Shown: positions 16,604 to 24,956 of the stretch, one piece after another
Layout: each line of letters begins with the position of its first letter
Numbering within the stretch: position 1 is the first letter of the stretch
From: Opitutaceae bacterium
GTDB taxonomy: Bacteria; Verrucomicrobiota; Verrucomicrobiia; Opitutales; Opitutaceae
Assembly (NCBI GenBank): GCA_041395105.1
Contig: JAWLBB010000004.1
Location: forward strand, 278,202-342,201
Reading direction: 5' to 3'
DNA: 64,000 nt
The notes under the pieces: generated by a model
Database searches by the model: none
Told to the model about the DNA's origin: nothing
Seen by the model: only the letters and a program-made list of their open reading frames with translations
Position numbers and translations under genes: made by a program

Positions 16604-17761
16604 ATGGCCTATTTTGATTTTAATGCCACGGCACCACTGCACCCGGTAGCCCGGGAGACCTGGCTCAAGACATCGGCAGACGCCTGGCAGAATCCGGGGA
16701 GTCCCTACCGTGCCGGTGCGCGGGCGCATGCCCGGCTGGTGGAATCGCGTGAATGTCTGGCGGGGTTGCTCGACTGCGGGCCGGAGAGGATTGTCTTCAC
16801 CTCCGGTGCGACGGAATCCGACAATACCGTCATTGCGAGTGTCGCGTCCGTGAGCGGGCAGAATGATCGGATCGCCGTCTCACCAACCGAGCATCCGGCG
16901 GTGCTGGAAGCGGCCGACCGTTTTTGGGGCGACCGGGTGATTTGGCTTCGGGTGGATGGAGCCGGGCGGATCGACGAGGCGCATCTGGAGGAGGTGCTGG
17001 TCGGGTTCAGACCTCGGCTGACGTGCATCATGGCCGCGAACAACGAGACGGGTGTGGTGGCACCGGTGGTGCGTTTGGCGGAACTTTGCCGTCGGCACGG
17101 ATCGCTCATGCTTTGCGACGCCACTCAGTGGATCGGGAAACGACCCCTGGAGAATCTGCGGCTCCCCGACTTCCTGGTTGGCGGGGCCCACAAATTCGGC
17201 GGGCCGAAAGGGGTCGGCTTCCTCCGGCTGCCGAAAGAGGGCCAGTTCTCGTCTCTGATACGCGGGGGCAGGCAGGAGAACGGGCATCGGGCCGGAACCG
17301 AGAACATCCCCTCGGTCGCCGCGATGACGGCGGTGCTTTCACACCTGAAGGAGGAGTGGGACTGCGGCATCCCGGCAAGGGAGGAGACGAGGCGCGACTT
17401 CGAATCCAGTCTGAAGGGGAAGGTGCCGGGGGTTTGCATTGTTTCAGAAGATGCCGAACGGCTCTGGAATACGGTGTCTGTCATCATGCCGCACGGTGAG
17501 AACACCTGGTGGGCCCGGAAACTGGACGCGAAGGACTTCCAGGTGGGAACCGGGTCGGCCTGTTCGACGGGAGAGGCCGGCCCTTCACACGTCATGAAGG
17601 CCCAGAATATCCCGCCGGATCAGGCCCGAAGGATGGTGCGGTTGAGCAGCGGCTGGTCGACGGGACCCGAGGACTGGCGGGACCTGGCGGTGTTGATCGC
17701 GGAACTGGCCGCGGAACAGGCGGCGGGTCCGGTCATCCGAATCGTGAATTCCGCTTCCTGA
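16604..17761 (+). CDS. Cysteine desulfurase (NifS/IscS-like class V aminotransferase)
   Basis: PLP enzyme that removes sulfur from cysteine for Fe-S cluster or thio-modification pathways. The start ATG 16604 gives MAYFDFNATAPLHP, the standard family opening; a GTG at 16592 is possible but poorly spaced from GGGAG. Lys197 (VGGAHKFGGPKG) is the PLP Schiff-base lysine, and Cys320 (GTGSACSTGE) the catalytic persulfide cysteine. 385 aa is normal. The stop overlaps the recF ATG (TGATG), so the two are probably translationally coupled. Which pathway it serves is not shown. Confidence 0.9.
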   Translation: MAYFDFNATAPLHPVARETWLKTSADAWQNPGSPYRAGARAHARLVESRECLAGLLDCGPERIVFTSGATESDNTVIASVASVSGQNDRIAVSPTEHPAVLEAADRFWGDRVIWLRVDGAGRIDEAHLEEVLVGFRPRLTCIMAANNETGVVAPVVRLAELCRRHGSLMLCDATQWIGKRPLENLRLPDFLVGGAHKFGGPKGVGFLRLPKEGQFSSLIRGGRQENGHRAGTENIPSVAAMTAVLSHLKEEWDCGIPAREETRRDFESSLKGKVPGVCIVSEDAERLWNTVSVIMPHGENTWWARKLDAKDFQVGTGSACSTGEAGPSHVMKAQNIPPDQARRMVRLSSGWSTGPEDWRDLAVLIAELAAEQAAGPVIRIVNSAS

Positions 17762-19707
17762 TGATCCTGCGACGCCTCGGCATTCAGGACTTCCGCAATA
17801 TCACAGCGGCCGGGATCGAGTTTGAGCCGGGCAACACATTTCTTCTCGGGTCGAACGGGCAGGGCAAGAGCAACCTGATTGAGGCGATCGGGTTCATGAC
17901 GGCACTTCGGGCGTTTCGCACCCATGAACAGAAGGCTCTGATTCGACACGGTGAGGAGGAGGCTGCGCTCGCCTACGTGTTGGAGAGCAGGACGCGCGGG
18001 AGGACGGAATTGACCATTCGATTGCGGGCCCAGGGGCGGAGCGTGGAACTGGATGGGGAGCCGGTCAGACGCTTTGCGGAGGTCATCGGCCAGTTTCCCA
18101 CCGTGGTCTTTGCCTCGGAGGACATTCAGCTCATTCGGGGTGGTCCGGCCAATCGTCGGAGGCTGATCGATCTTTTCCTTTCCAGTCTGGACACGGGTTA
18201 TCTGCGTGCGCTCACGCGGTATCACCGGAGTCTGCGGGAGCGCAATGCGTTGCTCAGAAAGGACGCCGCCGATGGCCAGTTGGCCGCGTTTGAGCAGGTC
18301 ATGGCGCCGTTGGCGGCGGAGGTCTTCCGATCGAGGACTGCGGTGGTGGCCTCTTTGGAGGAGGCATTGGGCCGCTTTTATCTGGGCTTGTGCGGGGGGG
18401 CGGAGGATCCCCGGTTTCAGTTTCGTCCCGATGTCCGGACGGACGACGAGGAGGCATGGTTGAAGGTCTTCGGCGATGGCCGAGCCCGGGACCGGCAGAT
18501 GAAATCGACCCAGAGGGGCCCTCAGCGCGACGATTTCCGATTGCTGATCAACGGACGCGAGGCGCAGGATTACGCCTCGGAGGGACAGCAGCGCGGCCTG
18601 GTGCTGGCCCTCCGGTTTGCGCAGATCCAGGTCATCCGCGACCGGACGGGGGCCATTCCCATTGTCCTGGCCGACGATGTCCTGGGCGAGCTGGATCCCG
18701 TGCGCCGCGAACGTTTCTGGCGTCATCTGGATCCGGATACGCAGGTCATCGCCTCGGGCACGACCCCTCCAGAGGCGACGGATCCCCGGGGGTGGCGGAT
18801 TCTCGGGGTCGAGGACGGCCGGTTTGCTTTTGCTTTGACGCCGGGCAATCCGTTCGCGAGAACCGCGACCATGATACCTCTTGAAGATTACTCCGAGGAC
18901 ATCATCGGGAAGGTGATGCGTGGCCGGGGGATTTCGAAAGACCAGCTCTGTCGTGATGCCGGCATCTCAGGCGACGAGTTGAGCGGACTGCTGCGGGGGG
19001 AGCCACTGGAGGCTGCCCTGCGCAAGGTGGCTCCGGTTCTTGAGCTTGGTGCGGATCAGCTCGTGGTATGCGCCAGGAAGACCTGGTATCCGGATCAGCC
19101 GGAGAAACCCGTTGGGTTCGCCTCGGCCAATACCACCTTTCACGATATGACGGTCAACGCCTATGTGGTCTGGGACACGGCGACGCGCGAGGCGGTCATC
19201 TTCGATTCGGGGGCGGATTCCGAGCCCTTGATCGAGGTTGTCCGGACGAACCGGCTGGCGGTGAAGCTGATCCTGCTGACTCATTCCCACACCGATCATG
19301 TGATCGACCTTCCCAGGCTGGTCGAGGCGGTCGGGAATCCTCCTGTCTGGATCAATGCCCGGGAAAGCGGCGATGAGGATTTTCCCGGGAACGCCCACAC
19401 CTTTGAGGCCGGAAAGACCTTCTCGGTGAGCGGTCTGTCGATTGAGTCTGTCTTGACGAACGGTCATTCCCCCGGAGGCACGACCTACCTGGTCAAGGGG
19501 CTCGATCAGCCGCTGGCCATCGTAGGCGATTCGCTCTTCGCCGGGTCGATGGGCGGGAGCATGACTGCTTACGAAACGGGCCGTCAGAACAATCTCAAAA
19601 AGGTCCTGACCCTGCCGGATGCGACCATCCTGGCGCCGGGACATGGTCCGCTCACGACGGTCGCCCAGGAAAAGTTGCACAACCCGTTCTTTGCGGGCCG
19701 AATCTGA
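17761..19707 (+). CDS. recF: RecF fused in frame to an HTH + metallo-beta-lactamase-fold hydrolase
   Basis: One uninterrupted 648-codon frame. Residues 1 to about 368 are RecF, the SMC-like ATPase for recombinational gap repair. Walker A is GSNGQGKS (30-37), the SEGQQRGLVLALRF signature follows, and Walker B is VLADDVLGELD. The part after Met371 (MIPLEDYSEDIIGKVMRGRG) looks like a separate protein: about 60 residues with a helix-turn-helix look, then an MBL hydrolase with THSHTDH (507-513), NGHSPGG, GDSLF and APGHGP metal motifs. RecF proteins normally end where this one does without the fusion. Either a true fusion, a lost stop codon, or two proteins with internal initiation at 18871, where no good Shine-Dalgarno is seen. 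Confidence 0.8.
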   Translation: MILRRLGIQDFRNITAAGIEFEPGNTFLLGSNGQGKSNLIEAIGFMTALRAFRTHEQKALIRHGEEEAALAYVLESRTRGRTELTIRLRAQGRSVELDGEPVRRFAEVIGQFPTVVFASEDIQLIRGGPANRRRLIDLFLSSLDTGYLRALTRYHRSLRERNALLRKDAADGQLAAFEQVMAPLAAEVFRSRTAVVASLEEALGRFYLGLCGGAEDPRFQFRPDVRTDDEEAWLKVFGDGRARDRQMKSTQRGPQRDDFRLLINGREAQDYASEGQQRGLVLALRFAQIQVIRDRTGAIPIVLADDVLGELDPVRRERFWRHLDPDTQVIASGTTPPEATDPRGWRILGVEDGRFAFALTPGNPFARTATMIPLEDYSEDIIGKVMRGRGISKDQLCRDAGISGDELSGLLRGEPLEAALRKVAPVLELGADQLVVCARKTWYPDQPEKPVGFASANTTFHDMTVNAYVVWDTATREAVIFDSGADSEPLIEVVRTNRLAVKLILLTHSHTDHVIDLPRLVEAVGNPPVWINARESGDEDFPGNAHTFEAGKTFSVSGLSIESVLTNGHSPGGTTYLVKGLDQPLAIVGDSLFAGSMGGSMTAYETGRQNNLKKVLTLPDATILAPGHGPLTTVAQEKLHNPFFAGRI

Positions 19708-19742
19708 ATCAACCAACCCCAAAACAAGACACCAACGCATCT

Positions 19743-20627
19743 ATGTCGGAAAAAATCGGATTTGTCGGAGTGGGACGGATGGGCGCAAACATGGCCCGCC
19801 GTCTCAAGGATTGTGGCTACGAAATCAGCGCTGTTTATGACGTGTTTCCGGAGTCTGCAGCCAAGCTGGCGGCGGAGATCGGTGCGAAGCACTGTGCCGC
19901 TCTCCCGGAGGTGACCGCTTTGGCGGACATCATCTTCACGGTGGTCACGGACGAGGCGGCCATGCTGGAGATTTTCGGTGGCGAGGACAGTCTCCTGGTG
20001 GGCGCGGCGGGCAAACTTTTTGTGAATTGTGCGACGATATCCCCGGCCACCCATATTCTGGTCGAACAGGCGGCGCATAGAGCCGGTGCCCAGACGATGG
20101 AGGCCTGCATGGCCTCGAGTATCCCGCAGGCTCGCCAGGGCACGCTCTACCTGATGGTTGGCGGGTCGAAGGAGAACGTGGCGAGGATCGAGACGATCCT
20201 GACCAAGCTCTCTTCGTCGATGCGGCACGTGGGCGGAACCGGTGAGGCGGCCAAGGTCAAGGCCCTCGTCAATATGGTGATGAACATCAACACGGCGGGC
20301 CTGGCCGAAGGTTTGGGGCTCGGTGATGCCCTTGGGCTGGACCTGACCATGCTGCGCGAGGTATTCTCGGAGACCGGTGCCAATTCCAATGTTCTCAGAA
20401 CGGACGGAGAAGACATGCAGAATCGCGATTTCGCGTGCTTTTTCTCAGCCGAACATGCGGCCAAGGACAGCCGGATCGCGTACGAACTGGCCGTCACCTC
20501 GGGGCTGACACTTCCGCTTGCCCGGGTGACGAAGGAGCAGTTTGAGAAGATGGTGCAGATCGGGCTGGGCGGACTCGACAAATCCGGCATTGCGGAATTG
20601 ACCTTCAAAGGTCGTCACGAGACCTGA
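19743..20627 (+). CDS. Beta-hydroxyacid dehydrogenase (3-hydroxyisobutyrate / tartronate semialdehyde reductase family)
   Basis: 294-residue NAD(P)-dependent dehydrogenase. The Rossmann motif GVGRMGANMA is at the N-terminus, and the catalytic lysine is in GTGEAAKVKALVNMV. The usual substrate-binding DGTL-type segment is altered (EACMASSIPQARQGTLY). Likely substrates are 2-hydroxymethyl or tartronate-type acids, consistent with sugar-acid catabolism; not determinable more exactly. It starts 35 bp after the recF/MBL frame and is followed by a sugar isomerase-like gene 55 bp later, so a joint transcript is plausible. Confidence 0.88.
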   Translation: MSEKIGFVGVGRMGANMARRLKDCGYEISAVYDVFPESAAKLAAEIGAKHCAALPEVTALADIIFTVVTDEAAMLEIFGGEDSLLVGAAGKLFVNCATISPATHILVEQAAHRAGAQTMEACMASSIPQARQGTLYLMVGGSKENVARIETILTKLSSSMRHVGGTGEAAKVKALVNMVMNINTAGLAEGLGLGDALGLDLTMLREVFSETGANSNVLRTDGEDMQNRDFACFFSAEHAAKDSRIAYELAVTSGLTLPLARVTKEQFEKMVQIGLGGLDKSGIAELTFKGRHET

Positions 20628-20682
20628 TCTCCGGTCTCCCGCCGAAGAGCCCTGACCAACAACCCTCCTTCCCTTCGAAACC

Positions 20683-21540
20683 ATGAAAAAAAAGACAAAG
20701 ACCCCAAAACTGTATCAAGTGGCGAATCTCTGGTCACTGGTGCATTATCCGACGGCGAAGCGTGAGTGGTCGCTCGAGAGAAAGCTCGCCGCGGTGGCCG
20801 AAGCCGGGTTCGACGGGGTCACCACGGCCCTGAACGAAGAGTCTGGAAAACTCGCTGCAAAGCACGGACTCAAGGTGGTCGGATTCCTGTCGGCCTCGCG
20901 GAAGAAGGACTTCCGTCCCCAGCTTGAGAAAAACCGCGACGGGGGAGCCTACGACATCAACGTGCAGCTGGGGGATCACGATACCACGACTGATCGGGCG
21001 GTCGACCTGGCGGTCCGCCTGATGAAAGAAGGCCGGAAACTGGGAGTGCAGCCGGCTGTTGAGATCCACCGCGACACCTGCACGGAAACACCGGAGAAGA
21101 CCTATGCGCTGGCGGACGGTTATCGGAAACGGACGGGCGAAGTCCTCCCGATGACGCTCGACTATTCCCACTTTTCGGTGGTCAAGCACCTCTCGCCGGC
21201 CAATTTCAGCAGCCGACTGCTCGAGCGCAAGGATCTGGTTGAGAACGCCCGACAGGTTCATTTCCGCACCTTCAACGGGCATCATTGCCAGGTTCCGGTG
21301 ACTGATGGGCGGGGTCGCCTGACTCCGGAGCTGAAGGACTGTCTGCCGGTCATCGGAGATATCTTCCGGATCTGGCTGAAGGGGAATCCCGGCCTGGACC
21401 AGCTCTGGGTCTGCCCCGAGATGGGCCCGGTTGCGGGTGGCTACAACTTCCATTGCCTCCCGAACAGTTGGGAGGAGGCCCAGCGCCTGCGCAAATTGAT
21501 AGCCGCTGCCTGGCGCAGGGAGGTCGGAAAGCTCAAGTGA
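20683..21540 (+). CDS. Xylose-isomerase-like TIM-barrel sugar isomerase/epimerase
   Basis: 285-residue protein of the AP-endonuclease-2/xylose-isomerase-like superfamily. Metal-ligand-like residues occur in order along the barrel: VEIHRDTCTE, TLDYSHFSV, VHFRTFNGHHC and CPEMGP. The first strand is unusual in carrying a Lys-rich start (MKKKTKTPKLYQ). Likely isomerises or epimerises a keto-sugar or keto-acid; neighbours (beta-hydroxyacid dehydrogenase upstream) support a carbohydrate role. Substrate unknown. Confidence 0.75.
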   Translation: MKKKTKTPKLYQVANLWSLVHYPTAKREWSLERKLAAVAEAGFDGVTTALNEESGKLAAKHGLKVVGFLSASRKKDFRPQLEKNRDGGAYDINVQLGDHDTTTDRAVDLAVRLMKEGRKLGVQPAVEIHRDTCTETPEKTYALADGYRKRTGEVLPMTLDYSHFSVVKHLSPANFSSRLLERKDLVENARQVHFRTFNGHHCQVPVTDGRGRLTPELKDCLPVIGDIFRIWLKGNPGLDQLWVCPEMGPVAGGYNFHCLPNSWEEAQRLRKLIAAAWRREVGKLK

Positions 21541-21640
21541 AGGCTTTCGGTGACCCCCGAAGGCGCGTGGGGGGATGCCTGCACGGATGCGACACTTCCG
21601 GACCGGCCGGTCTGTCTTTGTTGCCCGGGGATCAGCTGTC

Positions 21641-22390
21641 TTGAGTTTTGAAGCCTGGCAGTGGTCGCTGCTCGTTCTGGGGGCAGTCACGATCGGGATG
21701 GCCAAAACGGGCATACCCGGTCTGGGCATCATGTTCGTGGCCATTTTCGCCAATATCATGCCGGCGAAGACGGCCACCGGGCTGGTCCTGCCGATGCTCA
21801 TCCTGGCTGATGTCGTCGCGGTGTTCTTTTACCGTCGTCACGCGGTGATCAAGTACGTGATCAAGCTCTTCCCCTGGACGGCGGCCGGGGTTGTTCTGGG
21901 GACCGTCGCCCTGGCCTACGTGGACAACCAGGAGGCGCGCCTCATGGTCGGCATCATCCTGATCGTGATGATCAGTCTGCATGTCGTGAAAGAGTGGGGA
22001 CAGGCCGGTCGCAAGCTGGAGAGCGAGGTGGTCGATCATGCGGTCTGGTTCGCCCCTCTTATGGGGATCGTCGCGGGTTTCACCACCCAGGTGGCCAACG
22101 CCGCGGGACCGGTCATGATTCTCTACCTTCTGGCCATGCGGTTGCCGAAGATGGAATTCATGGGCACAGGTGCGATCTTCTTTCTCGCGCTCAACGTATT
22201 CAAGGTACCCTTCATGGTCGGGCTCGACATGATCACGCTCGACAGCCTGACCATCAACCTGCTCCTCGCCCCGGCCATCCTTCTGGGTACGCTGCTTGGA
22301 AGGCTTGTCATCCAGCGGATCAACCAGAAGGCCTTCCAGAATCTTGCAATCGGGCTGGCCTTTGTGGCCTCGATCAAGTTGCTTTTCTAG
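21641..22390 (+). CDS. TauE/SafE-family anion exporter
   Basis: Integral membrane protein with about 8 hydrophobic helices. GAVTIGMAKTGIPGLGIMFVAIFANIMPAKTATG near the N-terminus and GFTTQVANAAGPVMILYLL in the middle are the two halves of the duplicated TauE/SafE fold. The family exports sulfite, sulfoacetate or related anions. The frame opens earlier (21575), but that N-terminus is hydrophilic and Arg-rich; a TTG at 21641 (LSFEAWQWSLLVLG) with GGGG about 10 nt upstream fits homologs better, giving 249 aa. ruvC begins 3 bp after its stop. Confidence 0.78.
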   Translation: MSFEAWQWSLLVLGAVTIGMAKTGIPGLGIMFVAIFANIMPAKTATGLVLPMLILADVVAVFFYRRHAVIKYVIKLFPWTAAGVVLGTVALAYVDNQEARLMVGIILIVMISLHVVKEWGQAGRKLESEVVDHAVWFAPLMGIVAGFTTQVANAAGPVMILYLLAMRLPKMEFMGTGAIFFLALNVFKVPFMVGLDMITLDSLTINLLLAPAILLGTLLGRLVIQRINQKAFQNLAIGLAFVASIKLLF

Positions 22391-22392
22391 CC

Positions 22393-22980
22393 ATGGCACG
22401 GATGACATCCCGCCAACTCTGGGCGGCCAAGCTGGCGGGCAAGGCCATGCCGGGACGGGTGGTCGATCTGCCTTCAGCCGTCCGGCGTCCCTTCAACGGG
22501 AGAATTCTCGGGGTGGATCCGAGCCTTCGGGGGACGGGGTTGGCGGTGGTGGAATTTCGCCCGGGCGCGTCCCCGCTCCTGCTGCATTGCCGGACGTTGT
22601 TGATGAAGAAGACGGTTTCGATGCCGGAGTGCCTTGCGGGAATTTACCGCGGAATCGCCGAGGCCCTTGACACCCACTCGGTTGAGCACGTTGCCCTGGA
22701 ACAGACGATCTATGTGCAGAACTTTCAGACCGCCCAGATTCTGGGGGCAGCCCGGGGGGCGGCCATTGCGGCGGCCGCGGTGGCCGGGAAGGCCGTTTTT
22801 GAGTATCCGCCGCTCCGGGTGAAGCAGGCGGTCGTCGGGGTGGGGCGGGCGAGCAAGGAGCAGATGGCCCGGACTGTCATGGCCATGCTCGGTCATGGTG
22901 CCACCCTTGCCTACGACGAGGCTGACGCGGTCGGCGTGGCCCTTTGCCATGCCTTCACCTGGCGCGAGACCGGGGTTTGA
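22393..22980 (+). CDS. ruvC: Holliday junction resolvase RuvC
   Basis: 195-residue endonuclease cutting four-way junctions with RuvAB. The catalytic acidic residues are in place: Asp42 (LGVDPSLRGTG), Glu103 (ALEQTIYV), and Asp175/Asp178 (YDEADAVGVA). About 35 extra residues precede the first strand compared with E. coli RuvC; the ATG at 22393 lies just after the TauE stop, so the extension seems real or the true start is further in. Its last 26 bp overlap the convergent exosortase gene. ruvA and ruvB are not in the window. Confidence 0.88.
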   Translation: MARMTSRQLWAAKLAGKAMPGRVVDLPSAVRRPFNGRILGVDPSLRGTGLAVVEFRPGASPLLLHCRTLLMKKTVSMPECLAGIYRGIAEALDTHSVEHVALEQTIYVQNFQTAQILGAARGAAIAAAAVAGKAVFEYPPLRVKQAVVGVGRASKEQMARTVMAMLGHGATLAYDEADAVGVALCHAFTWRETGV

Positions 22981-23869
22981 AGGCGGATCGCAGGAAGGCG
23001 GGTCCGGAAGGAGACACGATCCACCAGGTCAAACCGATGCCGAGCCAGAGGGCCACGGTTCCGATGACCTCGTGAAGAAGCGTGTAGTGGTCCGGGAAAT
23101 GCGGTGCGGTCATGCAGATGGCGACAATCCGGATCAGATTGAGGAGAAGGCCGATGAGGGCTCCGGAAAGGACGAGGGCGATTCTCCAGTACCAGGGTTC
23201 CCGACTGGTCAGGACAACGAGAAAAGCGAGAAGGGCGCAGGACGTGAGGAGTCCGAACCCGTTGCATTCGGTGGCGACGTTGAAGGGGGTACCGTCAACC
23301 AGGAGGATGACCTGCGGCACGTTTCCGCCGTCGATCATTCCAAGAGCGGTTTCGTAGTGGAGTGACTGAAGAATCTGACCCGCGCCGATCCCGGCGAGTT
23401 TCCTCAGGGGAAGATCGAGGAGGGGAAAGAGAACGACGATGATCAGAAACGCGGCGAAGCCGGTGGTCAGTTTCAGGCAGAGTCTGAGGTGTTCGTCCCC
23501 GACGAGGAAGACGGCGCCTCCGATGAAGGCGATCAGGAATCCCAGGAGCAGAGGAAGGGGGCTTCGCAGGAGAATGGCGAGGGCGCCCATGAGGTAGGCT
23601 GCGGCGACAAAGGCGAGGCTTATCCGACTCAGTTTGAATCGGAGCGATATTGCCTGGCGTTCGCGCCAGAGGGTCACGGCAAGGGCTGCGCCCAGAATGA
23701 GGATCGAGTACTGAACCTGATCGCGTGAAACGGTCTGTTCCGCCAGCCAGTGAAAAACCGGAAGGAAGACGGCCGCGGTCAGACCGAAGAGAATCAGCCC
23801 GGTCAGCAAATCGGGATAGCGACCGGGAGCTTTGGTCTTGGGTGCCGGGTCCCTCTTGAAGTCAGCCAT
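22955..23869 (-). CDS. Exosortase / archaeosortase-family transpeptidase
   Basis: Multi-pass membrane cysteine protease-transpeptidase that processes PEP-CTERM-like C-terminal sorting signals. 304 residues with about 8 hydrophobic helices. The catalytic triad is visible: Cys202 (VATECNGF), Arg247 (LLNLIRIVAI) and His266 (LLHEVIG). No protein in the window ends with a PEP-CTERM signal, so targets are elsewhere. The subtype cannot be assigned by eye. It overlaps the 3' end of ruvC by 26 bp in convergent orientation. Confidence 0.87.
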   Translation of the reverse strand: MADFKRDPAPKTKAPGRYPDLLTGLILFGLTAAVFLPVFHWLAEQTVSRDQVQYSILILGAALAVTLWRERQAISLRFKLSRISLAFVAAAYLMGALAILLRSPLPLLLGFLIAFIGGAVFLVGDEHLRLCLKLTTGFAAFLIIVVLFPLLDLPLRKLAGIGAGQILQSLHYETALGMIDGGNVPQVILLVDGTPFNVATECNGFGLLTSCALLAFLVVLTSREPWYWRIALVLSGALIGLLLNLIRIVAICMTAPHFPDHYTLLHEVIGTVALWLGIGLTWWIVSPSGPAFLRSAFKPRSRAR

Positions 23870-23981
23870 GTTTCAGGATTCGGTGGGTGATATCCCGGAG
23901 GGCGTTCATTTGAACCTGGACCGGTTATTCCAGATTACTCCGGGGCAGGCGGGGGGTGCCAGCCGAAACAACAGAGGGGAA

Positions 23982-24923
23982 TCAGCCAAGGGCGGTCGAG
24001 ACGATGTAGCCACCATAGCAGGCTAGCAAGAGGGCACCTTCGAGACGGTTGAGAACGAACCCGCTGCGCATGAGCGGAAGGAGAACGGCGGTCAAGGCGA
24101 TCATCACCGCGATGTCGAAGCGTTCCACCCCGGACATGCCAAGGGGGCGGACGAAGGCGGAGATCCCGAGAACGGCGGTCAGATTCATCAGATTGGACCC
24201 GATGGCGTTGCCGATGGCGATATCTCCATGACCGCGCCGCGCGGCCATCACGGTGGTGGCCAGTTCCGGAAGGCTGGTCCCGAAGGCAACCACGGTCAGG
24301 CCGATGACCGCTTCGCTGACGCCGACACTGGTTGCGAGGTTGACGCCCCCGAGAAGCAAAAGCCTGCCTCCGGCGATCAGCCCGACCAGTCCGCCCAGAA
24401 GATGAAAGCCGGTTTTCCAAGGACTGAAGGCCGACCTGTTCAGTTCGTCCTGATATTCCCGGTCTGCTTCCGGACTGTGCGCCGTCCGGCTTTCGTGGAG
24501 ATTGAAGAGCAGGTAGGCGACGAGTGCCGCCAGGAGTAGGGATCCTTCAATCCGGCTGATGGTTCCACCGATCATGGTCAGCGGAATGAGCAGGGTGGCT
24601 CCCAGAAGGATGGGCAGGTCCTTCCGGAGCAGTTTGAGCTGCACGGAGATCGGCCGCACGAGAGCCCCGATGGCGAGGATCAGGCCGATATTGCAGATAT
24701 TCGAGCCGATCACGCTGCCGACCGCGATCCCTCCGTTGCCGTCAATCGCGGCCTTGATGCCGACGACGATTTCCGGGCTGCTGGTTCCGAAGGCGACCAC
24801 GGTCAGGCCGACCACCAGCGGGGTGATGCCCATTCTCAGGGCAAGGGCGACCGCCCCGCGGATCAGGAATTCAGCTCCGAGACAGAGGAGGGCCAGGCCG
24901 GCAAGGACAAAGAGGATATCCAT
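23982..24923 (-). CDS. Calcium/sodium antiporter (YrbG-like, CaCA family)
   Basis: 313-residue inner-membrane cation exchanger with two inverted alpha-repeats. The first repeat has VVAFGTSSPEIVVG and VIGSNICNIGL; the second has VVAFGTSLPELATT and AIGSNLMNLTA. These are the GTSxPE and GSNxxN ion-binding motifs of the family. It exchanges Ca2+ for Na+ or H+. The stretch 23870-23981 upstream of the exosortase has no gene. Same strand as the unknown gene at 24957, whose stop lies 33 bp before this start. Confidence 0.93.
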   Translation of the reverse strand: MDILFVLAGLALLCLGAEFLIRGAVALALRMGITPLVVGLTVVAFGTSSPEIVVGIKAAIDGNGGIAVGSVIGSNICNIGLILAIGALVRPISVQLKLLRKDLPILLGATLLIPLTMIGGTISRIEGSLLLAALVAYLLFNLHESRTAHSPEADREYQDELNRSAFSPWKTGFHLLGGLVGLIAGGRLLLLGGVNLATSVGVSEAVIGLTVVAFGTSLPELATTVMAARRGHGDIAIGNAIGSNLMNLTAVLGISAFVRPLGMSGVERFDIAVMIALTAVLLPLMRSGFVLNRLEGALLLACYGGYIVSTALG

Positions 24924-24956
24924 CGAGCAATCCAGGTATCTATCTTACGGGTACAA

